Shown piece after piece: positions 24,634-32,251 of a DNA stretch of 40,026 bases. The notes under the pieces are model-generated. The model worked only from the letters and a program-made list of their open reading frames with translations, searched no databases and was not told where the DNA came from. This DNA comes from Candidatus Bathyarchaeota archaeon (GTDB taxonomy: Archaea; Thermoproteota; Bathyarchaeia; 40CM-2-53-6; JALHTG01): NCBI GenBank assembly GCA_022865705.1, contig JALHTG010000113.1, positions 1 through 40,026 of the forward strand, in the 5' to 3' direction. The position numbers and the translations under genes were made by a program. The stretch's first letter is position 1. Every line of letters starts with the position of its first letter.

Positions 24634-25731
24634 TTATAGATCGTACTTGACATTCAGCTCTCGCGAAATCGCTCTTAGATCGGCTTCGACTTTGGCGTCC
24701 AGAGGAATGCCATCTTTGGTTCGTCGCTCGGTTTCTTCGTACTCTTTTTCGCCGTGAATGTATATGCGGGTGGCTTCCTCGGCTTTCGGCGAGTTCTTCA
24801 GCCGACAGATGAGTTCATCCATCGTCGACTTGAACCCATCTATGGGACGAAAAGCTTCCACACTGTTTGTACCGAAGAAATGTCCTAGATTGGCCGGCAA
24901 CGGTTTGCCCTGCGGTGTTTTGGGATATACGGTGTCTGCATATGCGGCACCGGGCAGCACAGCGCTAAGAATATCCACCAAAAGTGCCAAACCATACCCT
25001 TTGTGGCCACTGAACAGTTCTCCTGCCCCGCCCAGAGGCAGTAGTCCACCACCTCTTCGGGCCACAAAGTTGTCAAGCACTCGATGCGCGTCTGTGGTAG
25101 GGACACCTTTCTCGTCGGTGGCCCAGCCCAGCGGCACCTCTTTCTCCAGACGGTCATACACCTCAAGCTTGCCACGTGGTACCGTGCTAGTAGCCATGTC
25201 CAGAACGAAAGGACGCTCCTGACCAGTCGGAACTGCCACAGCTATGGGATTTGTGCCGAGAACGGCGTGACGTCCGAAGGTCGGTACGACCAACACATCA
25301 GCGTTAGTCATGGACATGCCGATCATGTCATGCTTCAAAGCCATCATGGCGTAGTAGCCTGCAATCCCGTAGTGGTTGGAGTTGCGCACAGTCACAAATC
25401 CTGTACCGTACTTCTTGGCCTTTTCTATTGATAACTTCATTGCCCTGTCACTCACAGGCTGCCCCAGTCCCGCACCTGCGTCTATCAAAGCAGTCGTAGC
25501 GGTCTCTTTGACAGTCTTCTCTTTGGGGTGAGCAAGCATGACCCCATCCTGCAGCCCCTTCACGTATCGACGAAGTCGAGCCACACCGTGCGAGTCGATA
25601 CCCCGTAGGTCAGCTTCCACAAGCACATCGGCAGTGACTTTCGCGTGTGCCGTTGGCACATCTAGTTTCTCAAAGACATTTACGCAGAAGGCATTGAGAG
25701 CTTTGGCTTGGACTATGACTTTGTCCTCCAT
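24634..25731 (-). CDS. Ldh2/YlbC-type malate/L-lactate/sulfolactate dehydrogenase
   Basis: This 365-residue protein belongs to the NAD(P)-dependent Ldh2 family (malate, L-lactate, L-sulfolactate and ureidoglycolate dehydrogenases). Key segments are LVEADLRGIDSHGVARLRRY, TVRNSNHYGIAGYYAMMAL with the catalytic histidine, TNADVLVVPTFGRHAVLGTNPIAVAVP, and the nucleotide-binding FSGHKGYGLALLVDILSAVL. It lies directly upstream of larA, which would supply the L-isomer of the same hydroxyacid. ATG at 25731 is preceded by an in-frame GTG at 25734. A TATA-like CATTTATTTG lies about 45 bases upstream, so the gene can start its own transcript. Confidence 0.9.
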   Translation of the reverse strand: MEDKVIVQAKALNAFCVNVFEKLDVPTAHAKVTADVLVEADLRGIDSHGVARLRRYVKGLQDGVMLAHPKEKTVKETATTALIDAGAGLGQPVSDRAMKLSIEKAKKYGTGFVTVRNSNHYGIAGYYAMMALKHDMIGMSMTNADVLVVPTFGRHAVLGTNPIAVAVPTGQERPFVLDMATSTVPRGKLEVYDRLEKEVPLGWATDEKGVPTTDAHRVLDNFVARRGGGLLPLGGAGELFSGHKGYGLALLVDILSAVLPGAAYADTVYPKTPQGKPLPANLGHFFGTNSVEAFRPIDGFKSTMDELICRLKNSPKAEEATRIYIHGEKEYEETERRTKDGIPLDAKVEADLRAISRELNVKYDL

Positions 25732-25806
25732 CACGATATCAGCTCTTCTCTAGTACAGCCATCGTAGGAACATGGATGAGCAAATAAATGTAGCACTAGT
25801 GCGCGC

Positions 25807-27663
25807 TCATGATCCCTTTCCACGGTACTCGATAGAGACCACATTTCCGCGGTTTAGAATCCAATTCGGATCAAGTGCATTCTTTATTGCAGCGATTGAT
25901 TCCAAGCCTTGTCTCCCGTACATGACTTCCAGATATGGCTTCTCAACCCCGTTGTCAACGTAGGTCTTCTTTCCTACACCATGTTCTGCCGTAATCGTCC
26001 CCCCAAGTTCAACCGCCTTCTTTGCCAAACGGTAAGATGCTTTCTTCGTTTGATCCAGTTCAGCAGCAGTCCTGGGAAGGAAGTTGAAGTGCAAATGGAA
26101 GTCTCCTATGTGACCAAAGATTGCATATGCGACTTCTGTCTTGGAAGATCGACGCACCGTGTCAATCCTATCAGCTAATGAATCGTAGTCTTGCACAGAA
26201 GGTTCAGTGCCAAGACTTGGGTCTGGGCCTGATGGTGAACTGATTCCTACGCGATCTTCAACGAACTTCGCCTTTTCTGGAAGAGTTAAGCTTTCGAAGA
26301 TCTTGCCGTCGTACTGTGTACCGAGGTCGCCCAATATTCTCTTGATCTGAATGTCGAGTCCAATCTCAAAATGAAAACACGTCATCTCGTTGAATCTCTC
26401 TCCAGGCACAGCTATGTCTGTAGCCACTTTATGTGTACCCTTTAGTCGGACATAGTCGTTGATGCCTTCAGGTAGCGAATGTCTCATTTCGGTCAGTTTC
26501 TCTTTGTCACGTTCGTCCATTGGAAGCCAACTGTTGACGACGTGATGACGCTCGAACAAGGTGTTCCATTGCGCGAGGCAATCGTACAACTTCTCTTCCT
26601 TGACCGATTGCTCAAACAGGATTGCTGCTTTGGCATTTGCAGGGATGTCTGGATGTTTGGCTCTTTGGATCTCTAGCGAGCAACGGTCGAAGAATTCCAA
26701 GGACAGAGGGGCAACCAGGTCATGTTGCTCTTCTCCAGGCTTTCTTGATTTGATCTGACGAGCCTCGTCGCAGAAATGAATCGCATCTGCAGTTGTGGGA
26801 AAATAGGCAAGGCAGTCGAAAATCCTGTCTGGCCGGTCTGTCAATGAGACCTCTATTTCCGTAAACACCCCCAGCGTCCCCTCACAGCCTATGAATAGAT
26901 CTATCAGATCCATTTCTTTCTCGGCGAAATATCCAGCTGCATTCTTCACATTCGGCATTGTGTAGCGTGGGGTTCGCAATCGTATTGGTTCACCTGAGCT
27001 AAGCACTATCTCAAATTCATCTCGATCATTTGAGAACACGTCACCTCTCCTAATGTCGAGCAAGTCACTGTTGGGAAGAACCACTCGCACTCTTCTGATC
27101 CAATTTCGAGTTGGGCCATAGTGGAACGTTTTCGCTCCAGAGGCGTTAGTTGCAACTGTTCCTCCGAGAAAGGCAGTCTTCTCGGTTGGGTCAACCGGAT
27201 AGAACAGCCCTTCCTTTTGAACTGCTTTCTGAAGATTCTCTATAGAGATACCGGGCGGAACTATGGCATAGTGCTCGTTCTTGACGATACAAAGCTCGTA
27301 CTCAACGCCAGCAATCGGATCTTTGAAAAGAGTCGGAGAGATTGAGCCATGTTTGGAGACTTTCATCAAACGTTCGGTCGAGAGCACAATGCCGCCAAAT
27401 GGAACTCGTGACCCGGTTATGCCTGTCCCAGCGCCTGAAACCGTTACTGTGATCTTTTTTGAATCTGCATCTCTTAGCAGATTCGCGACTTGATTTTCTG
27501 CTTCAGGAAAAGCAACCTCTTCAGCTCTTCCTTTGAGTATCGCGGATTCATCCGTGAGGTATTTTTCCACAATATCTGATCTATTTGAACGCGCCACAGA
27601 GGATCCCGAGTCATCTCCTTTCGTAGACTGAGCCAAAATCCTGTTTGTCTTCGAGCTTTTCAT
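25807..27663 (-). CDS. GlcD/Dld-type FAD-linked 2-hydroxyacid oxidase
   Basis: This 618-residue flavoprotein has the PCMH FAD fold: VTVSGAGTGITGSR (about 73-85), FLGGTVATNASGAKTFHYGPTRNWIRRV, IGCEGTLGVFTEIEVSL. It also has the FAD-oxidase C domain with YAIFGHIGDFHLHFNFLP and ITAEHGVGKK. Family members oxidise D-lactate, glycolate or D-2-hydroxyglutarate. No ferredoxin-like cysteine motifs are fused, so electrons must go to a separate acceptor. Placement in a block with a LarA racemase and an Ldh2 dehydrogenase makes D-lactate or a similar D-hydroxyacid the best guess. A TATA-like TGATATTAAC lies about 26 bases upstream of the ATG, implying a leaderless transcript. Confidence 0.9.
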   Translation of the reverse strand: MKSSKTNRILAQSTKGDDSGSSVARSNRSDIVEKYLTDESAILKGRAEEVAFPEAENQVANLLRDADSKKITVTVSGAGTGITGSRVPFGGIVLSTERLMKVSKHGSISPTLFKDPIAGVEYELCIVKNEHYAIVPPGISIENLQKAVQKEGLFYPVDPTEKTAFLGGTVATNASGAKTFHYGPTRNWIRRVRVVLPNSDLLDIRRGDVFSNDRDEFEIVLSSGEPIRLRTPRYTMPNVKNAAGYFAEKEMDLIDLFIGCEGTLGVFTEIEVSLTDRPDRIFDCLAYFPTTADAIHFCDEARQIKSRKPGEEQHDLVAPLSLEFFDRCSLEIQRAKHPDIPANAKAAILFEQSVKEEKLYDCLAQWNTLFERHHVVNSWLPMDERDKEKLTEMRHSLPEGINDYVRLKGTHKVATDIAVPGERFNEMTCFHFEIGLDIQIKRILGDLGTQYDGKIFESLTLPEKAKFVEDRVGISSPSGPDPSLGTEPSVQDYDSLADRIDTVRRSSKTEVAYAIFGHIGDFHLHFNFLPRTAAELDQTKKASYRLAKKAVELGGTITAEHGVGKKTYVDNGVEKPYLEVMYGRQGLESIAAIKNALDPNWILNRGNVVSIEYRGKGS

Positions 27664-27681
27664 GGCGAACTAAGATTCGAA

Positions 27682-27694
27682 GCAAGGTTAATAT
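27682..27694 (-). promoter_or_regulatory. TATA-like element of the FAD-linked oxidase gene
   Basis: The minus strand reads ACTGATATTAACC about 26 bases before the ATG at 27663. That spacing would place transcription start at or next to the start codon, so the mRNA is likely leaderless. Confidence 0.45.
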
Positions 27695-27837
27695 CAGTTT
27701 CGCGCGCGCTAAAAGCTTCTTCATGCAGTTGTCAGTCCGACATGAGGCCTTCGTGAGAGGCTGATCTCGGTTCCAGTCCAAGTGCTAATAAGAGCCAACC
27801 AAGATCCTTTAGAGCGATTACGAGATAATTCATCGAT

Positions 27838-29160
27838 GTGAAAGCGTTGTCTGATAGTTCCTCAATCCGAAAGGACGAAAGGTTCGATGTAGTTGTAATT
27901 GGTGCAGGGGTCATCGGTCTTTCGTCCGCATATCACATGAAGTCTGAGAACACCGATCTCCGAATCATTGTTCTCGATGAGACAGGAGCGGCAGGTCAAG
28001 GAGACACGGCAAAAAGCGCAGGTGCTTTTAGAAATGTCTTCACTTCGGATGTGAATCGCCTGCTTGCAGGCTCAAGCATTGACTTCTACGGGCACATCCA
28101 GAAAGATCTTGGCTTCAACCTTGACCTAAAGTATTCAGGATATCTTTGGCTTCTGGCCGACAAACAGTTCAGAAGACTTGAGAACGTAGTCGAATCCATG
28201 AGAAGAGAAGGAATCCAACTTAGGATCTGGGAGAAAAAAGATCTCAAAGACATGATCAATGGAGTGAATCTTGAGTTCGGAGAAAACGACGAGGAAGCAG
28301 GAATAATCAAGGCGGAGAACGTTGTCAAAGGATTGCAGGGTATCAAGTGCGGTGTAGTCAGCCCAGACTTGATTGCAAAATTCTATGAACAGGAATTCCG
28401 GAAGATCGGTGGGACAATCAGATACAACACCAAGGTGGGCTCTTTACTGCTTGAACCTAGAGCCAGACTGGGAATTCCTAGCGAGCCTCTGATATGGCAA
28501 GATAAGAAGATCTCTGGTGTCAAAACCGCTGCTGGAACCATAGTAGCTGATACTGTAGTTGTTGCGGCAGGGTGCCGGGCCGATCGACTATTGGACCCAA
28601 TTGGGATTGACGCTCGCTTCAGACCAAGGAAAAGACAGATCTTCTCTTTGCGTAGCCCAAAGATTGAGGCTTTGCTCAACACAAAAGGCTTCAACGAATA
28701 CGACATGTTACCTTTCACGATCACACCCAGAGCCGGAGTATTCATAAGACCTGAACCAACTGAACGAGGTTTCTGGGTTGGGGCCGCAGACGAGCTGGGC
28801 CGATCCTTCAGGTTCGAAGAAGAACCACAAGCCGAACGCGACTACTACACCTACAGCATATACCCGGTCCTCTCGAAGTACTTCCCGCAGTTCATGGATG
28901 TCAGTCCAACGAACATGTGGGCCGGTCTATACGATGTGAACACATTAGATGCAATCCCTTACCTGTTTGAAGAAGATGGCGCAATCGTGGTTTCAGGATT
29001 GAGCGGCAGCGGAATAATGAAAGCAGACGCGGTAGGACGAATGGTCACAGCACTGTATGAAAAGAAAGAATACGCAAATCTGTACGGAGGCAAGGAGATT
29101 AGAGTAGCCAGACTTGGAATCAATGAAAGAGACGTCGGCATCGAGAGATTCGTCCTCTAA
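27838..29160 (+). CDS. FAD-dependent oxidoreductase, DAO family
   Basis: This 440-residue flavoprotein has an N-terminal FAD-binding Rossmann motif, DVVVIGAGVIGLSSAYHM (Gly22-x-Gly24-x2-Gly27). It continues with AGQGDTAKSAGAFRNVF, TAAGTIVADTVVVAAGCRADRLL, and the C-terminal substrate domain ending AIVVSGLSGSGIMKADAVGRMVTALYE. This is the D-amino-acid-oxidase/sarcosine-oxidase/glycerol-3-phosphate-dehydrogenase clan. The substrate is not determinable; neighbours suggest a hydroxyacid or amino acid. It starts with GTG and is divergent from the FAD-linked oxidase across a 174-base region. The stop codon is only 4 bases before the left copy of the tRNA-upstream repeat. Confidence 0.86.
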   Translation: MKALSDSSSIRKDERFDVVVIGAGVIGLSSAYHMKSENTDLRIIVLDETGAAGQGDTAKSAGAFRNVFTSDVNRLLAGSSIDFYGHIQKDLGFNLDLKYSGYLWLLADKQFRRLENVVESMRREGIQLRIWEKKDLKDMINGVNLEFGENDEEAGIIKAENVVKGLQGIKCGVVSPDLIAKFYEQEFRKIGGTIRYNTKVGSLLLEPRARLGIPSEPLIWQDKKISGVKTAAGTIVADTVVVAAGCRADRLLDPIGIDARFRPRKRQIFSLRSPKIEALLNTKGFNEYDMLPFTITPRAGVFIRPEPTERGFWVGAADELGRSFRFEEEPQAERDYYTYSIYPVLSKYFPQFMDVSPTNMWAGLYDVNTLDAIPYLFEEDGAIVVSGLSGSGIMKADAVGRMVTALYEKKEYANLYGGKEIRVARLGINERDVGIERFVL

Positions 29161-29164
29161 TTTC

Positions 29165-29346
29165 TCATCGCATGCTCTGCGATTCTCGCTACGGAAAAAC
29201 TGACTCATGAACAGTTGCGATTTTCTCAGAGACAAAAAGCAATTAAGCGGTTGAGATCATAGGAGACAACACGGTCAAGACGGCCGACGTTCGAAGGCCG
29301 TTTTCGACCACTTAGTCCGTATAGCGGGGCAGGGTAGCTAGGTTTA
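29165..29346 (+). repeat. Direct repeat, left copy: tRNA-Met upstream region plus tRNA 5' end
   Basis: About 182 bp match 31751-31933 in direct orientation. The segment from ACGGAAAAACTGACTCATG onward is nearly identical for about 75 bp (one difference), followed by more diverged but still alignable sequence. The match runs into the first 24 nt of the initiator tRNA gene and stops abruptly in the D-loop at GGTTTA. The rest of the 462-base gap between the DAO gene and the ATPase gene holds no gene that I can see, only the ATPase promoter near its right end. Confidence 0.9.
29323..29346 (+). pseudogene. 5' fragment of initiator tRNA-Met
   Basis: AGCGGGG at 29323-29329 followed by a D-arm start GGGTAGCTAGGTTTA reproduces tRNA positions 1 to about 21 of the gene at 31910. 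There is no matching D-stem 3' side, anticodon arm, or CCCCGCT acceptor strand in the next 300 bases. It is either a decayed copy or a transcribed 5' fragment. Two changes against the intact gene fall at positions 8-9 (TG to CA), and one falls in the D-loop. Confidence 0.7.
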
Positions 29347-29587
29347 GTCGGAGCATATAGTAAACTATTAACAGTAATAACCCCGGAATAGGGCTATTTT
29401 TGGGCGCTGACCGGTCAGGTGTGGTCGCTTGGGCTGGTAGATCAGCCTAGTCTAAGAGTAGAGTTCGGGTAGTTCATTTCTAAAAGGGCAAGGGAAGCGA
29501 GCATTAGTCTGAGTCTCTGTGTCTGAACCTTGGCACGATTCGATTCGAAGCGTTCTCAATGGTCATGTTGTCCGATTATAGAAGAAT

Positions 29588-29596
29588 CTATATATT
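29588..29596 (+). promoter_or_regulatory. TATA box of the ATPase gene
   Basis: CTATATATT lies about 31 bases upstream of ATG 29623, so transcription would start within a few bases of the start codon. A weaker CTATAATG follows at 29604. This supports ATG 29623 over the earlier in-frame ATP-independent frame extension to 29530, which would put the promoter inside the gene. Confidence 0.55.
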
Positions 29597-29622
29597 GTAA
29601 CTGCTATAATGTAGGCACAGCC

Positions 29623-30774
29623 ATGATCGTTGGAAAGCCTTCGGTTGAACCAGTGGATAGGCAACAGGAAATCTCAGAGATTGTTTCCGGGCTTTCACCT
29701 TCACGAAGAAACGTGAATTATGCTCTGCTTGGACATAGAAGGATTGGCAAAACTACGATTCTCTGGAAAGTTCGGCAGAAGTTGAGCCAGCTTGGATTCA
29801 ACGTTGTCTACCTCGATCTATCCGTATACAAACTCACTCCTGTGGAATTCGCTCAGGCAGTAATGTCTCAAATAACAGAGAACTATGCAAAAGACCTAGG
29901 CAAGCTCAACAAGGCCACTGTGACAATCGCAAATCTTCTTAGAACTCTCTCGAAGTTGAGAAAGCTGCGGTTTACTCTTGAACCATCAGTAGACGAAAGA
30001 GGCCAATTCTCAATAGCCATGAAACCGGAATTGGTCGAGACCGAAGACCTTCCGAAAGTTCTCACGCTCGCCTTCGATTACGCAAACGAAGTGTCCAAAA
30101 AAAGCAAGAGACGAGTCGTCATCATAATAGATGAGTTTCCAACGATTGCGGAATTCACTCGGTACCCAAAACTAGGAAATATCTTGGAGCGATTCCGGAG
30201 CATCCTGGAGAACCGGGCAAATGTCTGCTATGTCGTAAGCGGCTCCAGGGTGCATTTCATGAGAGAAGTATTCGGTTCGGGCGATAGCCCCCTATTCGGC
30301 CATTTTGTTGTACGGGAAGTAAAGGAACTGGCCGAGAATGACGCTGTAGAGCTCTACATGAAAGTCCACAACGCCTCAGCCGCAGAAGCTAAGTCTGCTT
30401 ATGCGATTGTCAGTGGCCACCCGTATTACCTAATCATGTTAGCAGAGAATCGTAGGCCGGAAGAGAAGATTGATCAAACATACAGAAGGATACTCACATC
30501 TTCAACCGGAGCTCTCTATCTATATGTCAACTACATCCTCAAAGAGGACCTTGGATCCTCGACAAAAGAGACAAGGCTCCTGAAGATACTTCGTGCAATA
30601 GCCTCAGGCCACAATACAGTTTCGGCAATCTCCGAATTTACCCATCTCAGAATTACGAGCCTTCCCTACTACATCCAAGAACTGGAAAGATACGACTTGG
30701 TTAGAAGGTCGGATGGAACCTATGTTCTCACAGACACCGTTGTCAGAGATTACCTAACTTCAAATCAACTATAG
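29623..30774 (+). CDS. Archaeal AAA ATPase (PF01637-like)
   Basis: This 383-residue P-loop ATPase belongs to the archaeal family of stand-alone AAA/STAND-like ATPases. It has Walker A ALLGHRRIGKTTIL (about residues 34-47), Walker B RRVVIIIDEFPTI, a sensor-like NVCYVVSGSRVHFM, and a C-terminal winged helix (LLKILRAIASGHNTVSAISEFTHLRITSLPYYIQELERYDLVRRSDGTYVLTD). Such ATPases are abundant and mobile in thermophilic archaea; most have no known substrate. The frame opens at 29530, but I start at ATG 29623 because of the TATA box at 29588. It sits between two direct repeats and converges with the cysteine-cluster gene. Confidence 0.88.
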   Translation: MIVGKPSVEPVDRQQEISEIVSGLSPSRRNVNYALLGHRRIGKTTILWKVRQKLSQLGFNVVYLDLSVYKLTPVEFAQAVMSQITENYAKDLGKLNKATVTIANLLRTLSKLRKLRFTLEPSVDERGQFSIAMKPELVETEDLPKVLTLAFDYANEVSKKSKRRVVIIIDEFPTIAEFTRYPKLGNILERFRSILENRANVCYVVSGSRVHFMREVFGSGDSPLFGHFVVREVKELAENDAVELYMKVHNASAAEAKSAYAIVSGHPYYLIMLAENRRPEEKIDQTYRRILTSSTGALYLYVNYILKEDLGSSTKETRLLKILRAIASGHNTVSAISEFTHLRITSLPYYIQELERYDLVRRSDGTYVLTDTVVRDYLTSNQL

Positions 30775-30872
30775 GAATCACCATATATTGGAGCGGCTAT
30801 ATCGGAACGAAATGACCCAGTTGAACGAACATTAGCTCTTGGTATATGCAGGAAATTCTGGTAGTTTATTCT

Positions 30873-30919
30873 AAAGCCCGCCAGTTTGGTGCGTAATCGG
30901 TTTTCTGGCGTGGGCTTTT
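30873..30919. terminator. Bidirectional hairpin terminator
   Basis: AAAGCCCGCCAG (30873-30884) pairs with CTGGCGTGGGCTTT (30905-30918), forming a 12-bp stem with a two-base bulge and a 20-base loop. It is followed by T residues on each strand (CTTTTG on plus; CTTTAG on minus). It lies between the convergent ATPase and cysteine-cluster genes, where a shared terminator is expected. Confidence 0.5.
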
Positions 30920-30952
30920 GCCGTGCCCCTTCTTTCCCTTGAGCGATCTTTT

Positions 30953-31606
30953 TCACCGCTTAGCTTCCTGCAGAACCTTCATCATTGCCGGACATTTTTC
31001 AAATGCCCACCAATGAATCCCCTGACTGACTCTCTCTCCACAGTTTGGGCATTTCTCTATTGTCTCCTCTTCTTCGGGTAAGTGAAACGGCATACCGCAT
31101 TTCGAGCATTTGCTGTCTCCTTGTGGGAATTTCCGACACGTGGATGGTTTGGTTTTTTGGATAGTGCATCGATACCGGTCTCGGTTAGCCATTTTTCTTA
31201 AGAAGGGGCATCTTTCATCAAATCGTAGTTCGACGCCTTCCTTGGAGATTGTCTTTTGATTACATCGTTCGCATAGTCCATACTTGCTCCATAGCCCAAA
31301 CCAATTTTCTCCACAACCCGGACAATACCATTGACCACCAACATACTCCAAAATGTCAAACCGTTCTTCGTTTTCCCATCGGGCCACGTCTTCAGAGTTG
31401 ATTTCAATCCACTCTGTCGCAATTTCGTCTCTACAACAAGCTCCACACTGTTCGCAGGTGAACCCGACTATGTGCACAACTCCATCCTTTACTCCAATGA
31501 ATACTCCAGCGCGCTCGCGTAGGCGTTCCCACTTCTCCTGACGTCGCGTAATCTCGCGATTCTCTCGCTCGCTCATTTCCTTGGCCATCTCGTGTGGCGT
31601 GCGCAT
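30953..31606 (-). CDS. YkgJ-family cysteine-cluster protein with extra zinc ribbons
   Basis: This 217-residue protein has the YkgJ/Fe-S or Zn cluster signature: FTCEQCGACCRDE, RCPFLRK, RCTIQKTKPSTCRKFP. Two zinc-ribbon-like insertions interrupt or follow it: WYCPGCGENWFGLWSKYGLCERCN between the first and second blocks, and CSKCGMPFHLPEEEETIEKCPNCG near the end. The N-terminus is a charged helix (REITRRQEKWERLRERAG). YkgJ proteins lack a firm general function. It converges with the AAA ATPase and lies between the two direct repeats. Confidence 0.8.
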   Translation of the reverse strand: MRTPHEMAKEMSERENREITRRQEKWERLRERAGVFIGVKDGVVHIVGFTCEQCGACCRDEIATEWIEINSEDVARWENEERFDILEYVGGQWYCPGCGENWFGLWSKYGLCERCNQKTISKEGVELRFDERCPFLRKMANRDRYRCTIQKTKPSTCRKFPQGDSKCSKCGMPFHLPEEEETIEKCPNCGERVSQGIHWWAFEKCPAMMKVLQEAKR

Positions 31607-31750
31607 CTGTGTGTGTTCTTGAAGCGCAATGGGCTCTTATGTGTTGGCGGCTACCGCTTTTGCTGTAAGCGCGTGCAGGAACTACCAATTCTCTAATCAC
31701 CGTGGCTATCTTGGAAGATTCAAACGGGTAGTTTGCGCCAAGCGCGCGCT

Positions 31751-31933
31751 TCATCGCGCACTCTTCGATTCTCGCCACGGAAAAACTGACTCATGAACAG
31801 TTGCGATTTTCTCAGAGACAAAAAGTAATTAAGCGGTTGAGATCATAGGAGCCCACCATGGTTAAGACGGCCAACGTTCGAAGGGCGATCTTGACCACTC
31901 AGCCCGTATAGCGGGGTGGGGTAGCCAGGTTTA
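31751..31933 (+). repeat. Direct repeat, right copy: leads into tRNA-Met
   Basis: This is the intact counterpart of 29165-29346. It comprises about 159 bp upstream of the initiator tRNA gene plus the first 24 nt of the tRNA. The most conserved part, about 31777-31851, contains AAAAAGTAATTAAG, which could be an AT-rich promoter element about 80 bp from the mature tRNA 5' end. The two copies are separated by about 2.4 kb containing the ATPase and the cysteine-cluster protein. Confidence 0.9.
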
Positions 31934-32050
31934 ACCCGCAGACGAAAAAAAGGCGGATGGCTCATAACCCTGAGATTCGCTCGAACGCCGAGCGCTCAAA
32001 CGGTGGTTCGAATGGCGTGGCTACGCCCGAACGTCCACCCCCCGCTACCA
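31910..32050 (+). tRNA. Initiator tRNA-Met(CAU), three introns, CCA encoded
   Basis: The acceptor stem is AGCGGGG (31910-31916) with CCCCGCT (32040-32046), then A73 and CCA. The D-stem is GGGT/ACCC. Anticodon CAT is at 31963-31965 in CTCATAA. Removing 31942-31958 (17 nt, between positions 29 and 30) restores a perfect CAGGG/CCCTG anticodon stem. Removing 31977-32000 (24 nt, variable loop) and 32014-32034 (21 nt, T-loop) restores GGTGG TTCGAAT CCACC. The mature tRNA is 76 nt plus CCA. The A1-T72 pair and three G-C pairs next to the anticodon loop are initiator marks. None of the introns is at the canonical 37/38 site. Borders may shift by a base or two. Confidence 0.92.
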
Positions 32051-32056
32051 TTTTTC
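32051..32056 (+). terminator. T-run terminator after tRNA-Met
   Basis: TTTTTC follows the encoded CCA directly. Oligo-T tracts are the usual archaeal transcription terminators, so the tRNA transcript probably ends here. Confidence 0.55.
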
Positions 32057-32251
32057 ACAGCTGAGTCAACATTGCCAAAGACATAACCCAGACCAAACGC
32101 GTGACCTGGGGCCTGATTGTCAGCATGTTTTCATCGTGGGATAGTCTTCGGAAAGCTCAATATCACAACAGTGGCGAATTCACCTTTGGCAGGTTACTTC
32201 GACTGGCACTGCATTCCCTCACTTTCAAAGCGAGTAGTGATAGGAAACAGG

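Noticed and set aside
27732-27914. Possible tRNA suggested by GLEPRS in the minus-strand translation
   Set aside because: No TTCGA-type T-loop, acceptor stem or cloverleaf can be built on either strand.
29431-29447. tRNA-like 5' sequence GGGCTGGTAGATCAGCC
   Set aside because: No CCAGCCC acceptor partner or T-arm follows before the ATPase gene, so no tRNA can be supported.
30765-30956. 63-codon minus-strand frame starting in the stop codon of the cysteine-cluster gene (GTGA)
   Set aside because: It reads through the bidirectional terminator hairpin and into the antisense of the ATPase 3' end, with no recognisable domain.
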